Of a DNA stretch of 64,000 bases, positions 57,473 through 64,000 are shown piece after piece. The notes under the pieces are model-generated. The model was not told where the DNA came from, searched no databases, and was given only the letters and a program-made list of their open reading frames with translations. This DNA comes from Bacteroides faecalis. Lineage in GTDB: Bacteria > Bacteroidota > Bacteroidia > Bacteroidales > Bacteroidaceae. The translations under genes and the position numbers were made by a program. The stretch spans positions 434,001 through 498,000 of the forward strand of contig NZ_BHWB01000003.1 in the NCBI RefSeq assembly GCF_003865075.1, in the 5' to 3' direction. Positions within the stretch are counted from its first letter, which is position 1. Each line of letters starts with the position of its first letter.

Positions 57473-57556
57473 ATCTCTTAAGGATTTAGCCTTTTTATCT
57501 TACCTCCATATAAGAACTAAGGTTCATAGAGGAACGGATACAGTACTAAAACGCTG

Positions 57557-57564
57557 CAAAAGTA
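57557..57564 (-). promoter_or_regulatory. -7 box of the capsule operon promoter
   Basis: TACTTTTG on the minus strand fits TAnnTTTG; there is no TTTG at the -33 spacing. No flanking inverted repeats of an invertible promoter were found within 57371-57709. Confidence 0.5.
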
Positions 57565-57648
57565 ATACAATTTAATCAAAGAACATACTTTTATCACTTT
57601 AATTTTATTGACTAGGATGTTAATCTACTTTCAAGCGTCAAAGAAAAT

Positions 57649-57683
57649 CCCTCTAAGTACATCTCAATGAAACACTTAGAGGG
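57649..57683 (-). terminator. intrinsic terminator after the GH2 beta-galactosidase gene
   Basis: CCCTCTAAGT and ACTTAGAGGG form a perfect 10-bp stem. On the minus strand ATTTTCTTT follows. It shields the capsule promoter from read-through of the glycosidase genes. Confidence 0.75.
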
Positions 57684-57709
57684 AATCTTAATTCATAAAA
57701 ATATTTTTC

Positions 57710-60229
57710 TTATTTTACATTTATCGAAGAACTTTCAAGGGTTAGGACACCTTTTTTCAAACCTTTACCTGTAGCTTCAAGTATTATCTTACCCGGTTGT
57801 TCTGTTGAAGAAACGATAGCAGTCATCATACCATTAAAGACTTTCATCTTCGGAGATTGGAAAGATTCCAAAGAGGCTGCATTTCCATTGGCTCCAGCAC
57901 GATATGTTCCCGCTCCTTTCACTTTAAAGCTAATCTCATGAGATGATGTCGGACAAAGATTTCCTTCTTTGTCTACCACTTTCACTGTAACAAATGAAAG
58001 ATCTTTTCCATCAGCTTCTATCCTATCGCGATCGGGTACCAACTCAATATGATCCGGTTTTCCTGCTGTATGAATTTCTTTTTCAGCCACAGCTTTTCCA
58101 TCTGTATCATAGGCAACCACTTTGACAGTTCCCGGCTCATACTTTGTATCCATCCACATCAATCGATAACGAGTTTGACGTTTTAAATTCATAATAGAAA
58201 CGGAATCGGAACTATTATCTATTGTCACTGAAAGGTCTTTCGTACGTTTTCCCTGACTCTTGCCGTTAATGAATAATTCCGCCGAAGGATAGTTGGTATA
58301 AACAAAAACCGGAGTTACTTCGCCTTCACGACCTTCCCAATTCCAATGTGGAAGGATATGCAAGGTTTCTTTTCCTTTGTTCCAATGACTGCGATAAAGG
58401 TAATAACGGTCTTTAGGTAAACCGGCCAGATCGATTATACCAAACAATGAAGAATGACTGGGCCAATCTGTATAATAAGGTGTTGGTTCACCCAGATAGT
58501 CGAAACCTGTCCACACAAATTCTCCAATACAATAAGGTAAGTCTTCGTGCTGAATAAAATCATCTTCAGGAAGATTGGACCAAGAACATGATTCTACATC
58601 GTAGGAAGAGGATTGATGATCGTCGTATTTCTTCATCCATTGACGGGTAACAGGAAATTTGTATACACCACGGGCACTGACTGTAGAGGCCGTTTCGCTA
58701 CCCAATACAATCCGTTGAGGTAGTTTCTTATAATTCTCCTGATATTTATGAGGACGATAGTTGAATCCGGGAACATCCATCACAGCTGCCATATTATTAT
58801 TGACCACAGCATCCGGTGCATCCATACCTTGTGTAACAGGGCGATTCGGATCTTCACGATGACAAATATCTTGTAAGAAAAGAGACATTTTAGCTCCTGT
58901 TCCACTTTGCCATTGTTCGGGGACTTCATTTCCGACACACCACATTACTACACTCGGGTTATTACGATAGTGACGTATCAAGTTAGTCAGGTCTTTTTCC
59001 ACCCATTCATCAAACACATGATGATAACCATTCGCTACTTTGGTTGCTTTCCATTCGTCAAAAGTTTCAGCCATTACCATAATTCCCATTTCGTCACAGG
59101 CTTTAATCAATTCCGGTGCCGGCATATTATGAGAGGTACGAATAGCATTACAACCCATATCTTTCAGAATACGGATTTGACGACGAATAGCCGCATCATT
59201 AACGGCAGTTCCCAAAGGACCAAGATCATGATGATTACAAACTCCTTTAAAAACCGTTCTTTTCCCATTCAGATAGAAGCCTTTATCAGGAATAATTTCA
59301 ATAGTGCGTATACCGAAAGTTGTGGTATATTCATCTTTCAGCACGTCTCCTTCGTAAACTTTAGAGTTTGCCTGATAAAGATTTGGAGTTTCCGGACTCC
59401 ACAAAGCCGGAGAGGTAACTATTAGTTCTTGACTAAATGTATTGTCATCAAAGCGAGTACCTTGTTTCTCATTAGTAGCTACTACTTTGCCATTCTTATC
59501 CAACAGAGCAGTGACTATACGGTACTTATCAAAGTTCTTATCAGTAGGTACTACAAGTGTTGTCTTTAAATTTACTTTTGCATAGTCGTCCTTTACCACC
59601 GGAGTAGTCAGTTGTGTACCCCATGTCGGAATATAAGCATCCTCTGTAACTACCAGATGAACATTTCTATAAAGCCCGGCACCGGGATACCAACGGGAAG
59701 ATTCCGGTTTATTCTCTAAACGGACAGCTAATGTATTGGAGACTCCTTGCTTTAAATAAGGAGTGACATCCAAATAGAAAGTATTATAACCATAGGGCCA
59801 ATAACCGGCTTCTTGTCCATTCACGTAAACACGAGCATAACTCATGGCACCGTCGAAAATAAGCGTGGCTTTTTTTCCTTTCGTAAAAGAAGGAGCTTCA
59901 AACTGTAACCGATACCAACCAACTCCTACAAAAGGAAGACCTCCGGTACGTCCGGCATGTTCCATTGCTTCTTTTTGTCCATCTTGTGAGATAGCTGTTA
60001 TTTGCTTATCATTATCTATGCCAAATGGCCCGTAAATAGCCCAATCATGAGGTACTACCACTGATTGCCATTTAGCGTCATTATAGTCAGGCTGAAAAGC
60101 ATCTGTATTGTCCTCACGTGTAAACTTCCATCCTTTTTCAAAAGTGTATGAAGTACGTATTTGCGCATTCAACACTGAAAAGAAAGAGAGAACAACCAAT
60201 CCCAATAGTACTTTAGTTTTTATTATCAT
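57710..60229 (-). CDS. secreted GH2 beta-galactosidase-like glycosidase
   Basis: 839 residues with signal peptide MIIKTKVLLGLVVLSFFSVL..NAQ. GH2 sandwich, Ig-like and TIM-barrel domains lie in order. WQSVVVPHDWAIYGPFGIDN is near 50 and CNHHDLGPLGTAVNDAAIRR near 335. The acid/base Glu is in NPSVVMWCVGNEVPEQW near 425 and the nucleophile Glu in LPYCIGEFVWTGFDYLGEPT near 560. C-terminal DUF4982- and invasin-like Ig domains follow (PDRDRIEADGKDLSFVTVKV). It probably removes beta-linked galactose from host glycans, as suggested by the GH20 and mannosidase neighbours. Confidence 0.92.
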   Translation of the reverse strand: MIIKTKVLLGLVVLSFFSVLNAQIRTSYTFEKGWKFTREDNTDAFQPDYNDAKWQSVVVPHDWAIYGPFGIDNDKQITAISQDGQKEAMEHAGRTGGLPFVGVGWYRLQFEAPSFTKGKKATLIFDGAMSYARVYVNGQEAGYWPYGYNTFYLDVTPYLKQGVSNTLAVRLENKPESSRWYPGAGLYRNVHLVVTEDAYIPTWGTQLTTPVVKDDYAKVNLKTTLVVPTDKNFDKYRIVTALLDKNGKVVATNEKQGTRFDDNTFSQELIVTSPALWSPETPNLYQANSKVYEGDVLKDEYTTTFGIRTIEIIPDKGFYLNGKRTVFKGVCNHHDLGPLGTAVNDAAIRRQIRILKDMGCNAIRTSHNMPAPELIKACDEMGIMVMAETFDEWKATKVANGYHHVFDEWVEKDLTNLIRHYRNNPSVVMWCVGNEVPEQWQSGTGAKMSLFLQDICHREDPNRPVTQGMDAPDAVVNNNMAAVMDVPGFNYRPHKYQENYKKLPQRIVLGSETASTVSARGVYKFPVTRQWMKKYDDHQSSSYDVESCSWSNLPEDDFIQHEDLPYCIGEFVWTGFDYLGEPTPYYTDWPSHSSLFGIIDLAGLPKDRYYLYRSHWNKGKETLHILPHWNWEGREGEVTPVFVYTNYPSAELFINGKSQGKRTKDLSVTIDNSSDSVSIMNLKRQTRYRLMWMDTKYEPGTVKVVAYDTDGKAVAEKEIHTAGKPDHIELVPDRDRIEADGKDLSFVTVKVVDKEGNLCPTSSHEISFKVKGAGTYRAGANGNAASLESFQSPKMKVFNGMMTAIVSSTEQPGKIILEATGKGLKKGVLTLESSSINVK

Positions 60230-60410
60230 AAATATCTGTTTTCAATTTTATTTCACGATTATTTCATCTGTAAAATCTATTAATCAAATTCCTTACTGAC
60301 AGGTGCCTGATCTTATATCTTGACTATTCTTGTATACAAAGGGGTATGTCTCCAGACATACCCCCACACAGGAAAAAACAAGCCTTAATGTGTCTTTTCC
60401 ATCTGGTTCA

Positions 60411-62738
60411 TTAATCAATTGTGATTTCATCTACAAACAAGAAACCCGGATTTCCTTTTCCACCGTGCCATTCAGGAATCTGTCTTTCAGACAGAGCAAT
60501 AACTTTTACGTATTTAGCTCTTACCGGAGTGAATGTCAGTTTATGTTCATAGATACCATTTTTGTCTGTTTCCTTCATAGCCGGATACTCTTCGGAAGCT
60601 ACTTTTGTGAAGTTTAAACCGTCTTCTGATACTTCTACAGAGAATCCTCTTGCATCAAATACCCAATCCCCCTTTTCTACACAAGTAGATATAGCAACAC
60701 TTGAAATCTCTGTCAGTTGCTGCAGGTCAATAGTCACATCCATATCATTTTTGTAGAATGCAATCCAACGTCCGGTCTTGTAGTTGCCATTTCCTTTCAA
60801 GCCATCGACTAAAGTAGTTACACCTTTGAATTCGTATTGCTTATTAACAGGTTGATTAGCAACGATCGGCTTCATGCTGGATTTACTAAAATTAATTTTT
60901 TCTGAAACAGTACGGCTGTTTCCGTTTCTACGAACTGCAATCGCTGTTAATGTTCCATTCTCTTTTATTTTTAATATACCTTCATATAATGGAGATGTTG
61001 CAGTAGGTTCTGTACCATCCAAAGTATAATGAATAGGGGCATCATCAATAGTAGTCAGCGTAACATCCAATGTACCGTCTGTAGGATTCGGAGTAAATTC
61101 AGCTGTTACATCAAATACAAATTTTGCATAATTGTATCCTTCGGCATCATACCATTTAATCAATCGGGGAAGACGAGATAAGAAATCTGCATAATTCTTT
61201 TTATCAGACATGGTCCATTGAACTTCACTCAATGCAGCCCAACGTGGTAATACCATGTACTGAGCATGAGAGAAAGTAGGAATATACTCGGTCCAAAGAT
61301 TAGCCTGTACACCTATAATATGTTTCTGTTCTTCCGGAGTAAGTGAAGAAGGCGTAGGTTCATACCCATATACCTTTTCGATAGGCACATAACCACCAAT
61401 ACCCAGAGGTTCATTTTCTACATCTTTGGTCTGGTAATAATCAAAATAAAGATAAGTATTAGGGGTCATGATTACATCGTGTTTTTGCTTGGCTGCTTCA
61501 ATACCGCCAGCTTCACCACGCCATGACATCACTGTTGCATTAGGAGCAAGTCCACCTTCCAAAATTTCATCCCAGCCGATGATCTGACGACCATGGTCAT
61601 TCAAGAATTTCTCTGCATGATTGATTACAAAGCTTTGTAAACGTTCTTCTTTACTATGTTTTTCATCAGAGTGTATACCTAACGCTTTGATACGTGCCTG
61701 ACATTTCGGACATTTTTCCCATTGTGTCTTCGGACATTCGTCACCACCGACATGGATATACTCTGAAGGGAAGATTTCCATTACTTCAGTCAGCACATCA
61801 TCAATAAATTGCAAAGTCTTATCATTTCCGGCACAAAGCACATTGTCTGATACTCCCCATATTTTCCATACTTCATAAGGACCACCTGTACATCCCAATT
61901 CCGGATAAGCAGCCAGAGCAGCCTGCATATGTCCTGGAAGGTCGATTTCCGGAATAACTGTAATATAACGGTCGGCAGCATAAGCTACAATTTCTTTAGC
62001 CTGTTCTTGAGTAAAGAATCCACCATAAGGTTTACCATCATACTCACCGGAATTACGTCCGATTACAGTTTCTGCACGTTTAGAACCTATTTCTGTCAAT
62101 TTCGGATATTTCTTAATTTCCAAACGCCATCCCTGATCTTCAGTAAGGTGCCAATGCAGACGGTTCATGTTATGTAATGTCATCATATCGATATAGGTTT
62201 TCACCTCATCTACTGTAAAGAAGTGACGTCCTACATCAAAATGAGCACCACGATAGCTAAAGCGCGGATAATCTTTGATATCCACAGCCGGTAATACAAT
62301 ATCTCCCTCTATTACGATAGGCAATGACTTACGCAAGGATTGAATTCCATAAAAAACGCCAGCTTCTGTAGGACCTGTAATCGCTATTCCATTACTTTCA
62401 ACCTTTAATTGATAAGCTTCCGGATTTTCTGATTCTAGTCCTAATGATAATACAATTGCATTCTTCCCTTCCGTACCTGTTTCAATAGCAAAATCTTTTC
62501 CGGTAGAGGCTTTCAGATACTCAGCCAGAAACTCTGCATTGCGCTGCATCTTCTCATTTCCTTCCGGATAGAGAATCTTAACACCACTCTTTAAGACAAA
62601 AGGATATCCATGAGTCTCAACTACTTCCTGTGGCAATGGAATAATCTGGTAATTGGCTTCTTGCTGCACCGATGACTTACAGGAGACAACAAGTCCAGCA
62701 ATTGCGAGCCAACCGGTTAATTTTAAAAACTGTTTCAT
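60411..62738 (-). CDS. GH20 beta-N-acetylhexosaminidase lipoprotein
   Basis: 775 residues. The lipobox is in MKQFLKLTGWLAIAGLVVSC (LVVSC). GH20b domain spans ~30-160. The catalytic barrel begins DYPRFSYRGAHFDVGRHFFT near 165. The catalytic Asp-Glu pair lies in YIHVGGDECPKTQWEKC near 330. A chitobiase C-terminal-type Ig domain (PIHYTLDGTEPTATSPLYEG) is near 580, and an F5/8-type C (CBM32-like) domain fills the last ~130 residues. It removes terminal GlcNAc or GalNAc from glycans outside the cell. It lies 181 bp upstream of the GH2 gene on the same strand. Confidence 0.95.
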   Translation of the reverse strand: MKQFLKLTGWLAIAGLVVSCKSSVQQEANYQIIPLPQEVVETHGYPFVLKSGVKILYPEGNEKMQRNAEFLAEYLKASTGKDFAIETGTEGKNAIVLSLGLESENPEAYQLKVESNGIAITGPTEAGVFYGIQSLRKSLPIVIEGDIVLPAVDIKDYPRFSYRGAHFDVGRHFFTVDEVKTYIDMMTLHNMNRLHWHLTEDQGWRLEIKKYPKLTEIGSKRAETVIGRNSGEYDGKPYGGFFTQEQAKEIVAYAADRYITVIPEIDLPGHMQAALAAYPELGCTGGPYEVWKIWGVSDNVLCAGNDKTLQFIDDVLTEVMEIFPSEYIHVGGDECPKTQWEKCPKCQARIKALGIHSDEKHSKEERLQSFVINHAEKFLNDHGRQIIGWDEILEGGLAPNATVMSWRGEAGGIEAAKQKHDVIMTPNTYLYFDYYQTKDVENEPLGIGGYVPIEKVYGYEPTPSSLTPEEQKHIIGVQANLWTEYIPTFSHAQYMVLPRWAALSEVQWTMSDKKNYADFLSRLPRLIKWYDAEGYNYAKFVFDVTAEFTPNPTDGTLDVTLTTIDDAPIHYTLDGTEPTATSPLYEGILKIKENGTLTAIAVRRNGNSRTVSEKINFSKSSMKPIVANQPVNKQYEFKGVTTLVDGLKGNGNYKTGRWIAFYKNDMDVTIDLQQLTEISSVAISTCVEKGDWVFDARGFSVEVSEDGLNFTKVASEEYPAMKETDKNGIYEHKLTFTPVRAKYVKVIALSERQIPEWHGGKGNPGFLFVDEITID

Positions 62739-62790
62739 AAAATAAAAATTAGGGGTTAGTTAATAAATTTGTTAGTTAATAAATTTGTCT

Positions 62791-64000
62791 TTAATTATAT
62801 GTTTCACGAATATGCTTAATGGTCAAGGGCAGCTTCTCCCCTTTCTTTATTGAAGTAGAAGTGATGACAACCGTCTTATGTTCTCCCGGCAAAAGATCAA
62901 AGAAATTATCACTGAAACGAGCACCCTGCAAAGGAACTTCAATGAAAACATCTTTTGCCAATTTAGAGGAAGTAATGGTTAATTCACACTTTCCATCCGT
63001 CTGTTTCATCTTATAGCTGACTGTTGTTTGAGGCAGGAGTAATTCTTTCGTCTTTTTGAAATAATGAACCGATTCTGCCAGAGTATGACCTGATATATCT
63101 TTAAGTGTCAATTGCAAGAAACAACGTTGAAGTTCTTCCTGAGTTAATTTCGTACTGAAATCTTCTTTGTAAACACATAAAGATGTATTGGCCGGAATAG
63201 TCAATGAGTTTATCTGATTTTTCTTTCCTATCGGCTTTCCATCAAAATCGATCACCTTCATTTCCAACTTCACTTGTTCCATGTTGTCTAACCGATCAGA
63301 AAGCACATAGATACACAGGCTGTCATTCTGCTGTATAGGATCAATCAAAAGTGGTTCAAAAGCACGTTTTGCCTCATAATGCAAAGCTTTCCAATTACCG
63401 TAATAGTCAATGCTTGACCAAGATACAACCGGCCAACTGTCATTCAATTGCCAATACATAGTACCCATACAGTAAGGACGATTACGACGATGAGCTTCCA
63501 GTCCATGGCGTATCCCCTTTCCCTGCAGGACTAATCCGACATAGACAAAATCTTCAAATCTATCGGGAACAATATAGTCGCGTTCCATATAAGTACGAAT
63601 CAATGCATTACCGATACTGCTTTTTTGATGAGCATTCATTACTTTTGATTCAATCTGATAATCTTCAGGAGCTGCAAAAGTTGCTATGGTCTTCATTTCC
63701 GGGAAGGACTGGAACCCAAATTCGCTCATGAAACGAGGAATATCCGTATCGGACGATTCAAACGGTTTCTTACCATACCAGACTCCCCAATTATGGCTAT
63801 CTCCTACTCCCCAAGATTCAGGTCTCCCCCAATTCGCAAAATATGGAGAAGTATGCACGTAAAAGCGTTCGCCATCATGTTCTTTCACTTTAGCAGGAAG
63901 AAGTTCACGAAATAGTTTATCATAACCTTGCAACATTCCCTGATAGATTTCCGGGGTAAAATTCTTCTGGTATCCCCAATACTTCAAAGCTTCCAATATT
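62791..64000 (-). CDS. GH2 beta-mannosidase, C-terminal part (continues beyond the window)
   Basis: At least 402 residues in frame; the first in-window codon is not a start, so the N-terminal half lies to the right of 64000. TSPYFANWGRPESWGVGDSH and HNWGVWYGKKPFESSDTDIP are typical of GH2 beta-mannosidases. The likely nucleophile Glu is in PRFMSEFGFQSFPEM. GTMYWQLNDSWPVVSWSSID follows in the barrel. Beta-sandwich domains make up the last ~170 residues. With GH20 and GH2 beta-galactosidase downstream it suggests a leftward cluster that trims N-glycans. Confidence 0.92.
   Translation of the reverse strand, partial: ILEALKYWGYQKNFTPEIYQGMLQGYDKLFRELLPAKVKEHDGERFYVHTSPYFANWGRPESWGVGDSHNWGVWYGKKPFESSDTDIPRFMSEFGFQSFPEMKTIATFAAPEDYQIESKVMNAHQKSSIGNALIRTYMERDYIVPDRFEDFVYVGLVLQGKGIRHGLEAHRRNRPYCMGTMYWQLNDSWPVVSWSSIDYYGNWKALHYEAKRAFEPLLIDPIQQNDSLCIYVLSDRLDNMEQVKLEMKVIDFDGKPIGKKNQINSLTIPANTSLCVYKEDFSTKLTQEELQRCFLQLTLKDISGHTLAESVHYFKKTKELLLPQTTVSYKMKQTDGKCELTITSSKLAKDVFIEVPLQGARFSDNFFDLLPGEHKTVVITSTSIKKGEKLPLTIKHIRETYN

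Noticed and set aside
57371..57709. Possible invertible promoter ahead of the capsule operon.
   Set aside because: The only good inverted repeat is the GH2 terminator (57649-57683) and the leader hairpin; nothing flanks the -7 box symmetrically.

Overview
The window is a stretch of a Bacteroides chromosome, most likely a human-gut species of the B. thetaiotaomicron/B. ovatus type. The signs are an AT-rich genome, promoters of the Bacteroides form (TTTG - 19 to 21 bp - TAnnTTTG), an UpxY-type antiterminator heading a capsule operon, a GxGYxYP protein, a BspA-like leucine-rich-repeat protein, class III fructose bisphosphatase, and secreted glycosidases of families GH2, GH5 and GH20. Species assignment is an inference; no rRNA is present.

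Layout. 1-4358 (minus): the oxidative pentose-phosphate operon gnd-zwf-pgl, followed by a broken DyP-peroxidase gene at the edge. 4468-7870 (plus): a dicarboxylate/amino-acid symporter and the GDP-fucose pair gmd-fcl. 8053-10864: an acyl-CoA synthetase and a 16-residue-repeat surface protein, then a small gene remnant. 11126-15424 (minus): fbp, an AAE-family transporter and a small lipoprotein. 15.7-16.3 kb: a candidate small RNA with its own promoter and terminator, then tRNA-Ser(GCT) and tRNA-Glu(CTC). 16.4-23.1 kb: a His-rich envelope protein, a lipoprotein, Crp/Fnr and AraC regulators, and a sensor kinase coupled to a 5'-nucleotidase. 23.2-31.1 kb: housekeeping genes (Tex, CPBP protease, BspA-like protein, ABC-F, grpE-dnaJ).

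31.3-36.7 kb (plus) holds a small glycan cluster: a clan GH-A hydrolase, a GH5 enzyme and a GxGYxYP protein, with a decayed gene on the other strand between them. 36.9-39.7 kb is a low-density accessory stretch. It has a lone tyrosine recombinase, four copies of a TATAGTGACG motif, dyad and direct repeats, an S1/P1 nuclease gene and a 28-bp perfect palindrome.

39.9-57.4 kb (minus) is a complete Wzy-type capsular polysaccharide locus. In transcription order it runs: upxY, Wza-like export protein, Wzz-like chain-length protein, Wzx flippase, SDR, MenD-like TPP enzyme, wecB, GT2, Wzy polymerase, pyruvyl transferase, GT4 (frameshifted), DUF1972 glycosyltransferase, WecA-like initiating transferase, rfbC. 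Its leader holds a hairpin plus U-tract that looks like the target of UpxY antitermination. Upstream of the locus, on the same strand, lies a host-glycan cluster (GH2 beta-mannosidase, GH20 hexosaminidase, GH2 beta-galactosidase).

The most striking signals are an 11-G homopolymer inside the MenD-like capsule gene, where gain or loss of one base truncates the protein at once (a probable phase-variation switch); the frameshifted capsule glycosyltransferase; the recombinase with its repeat field; the candidate small RNA at 15.8 kb; a sigma-54-like element ahead of grpE-dnaJ; and an ABC-F protein whose second ATPase site is dead.
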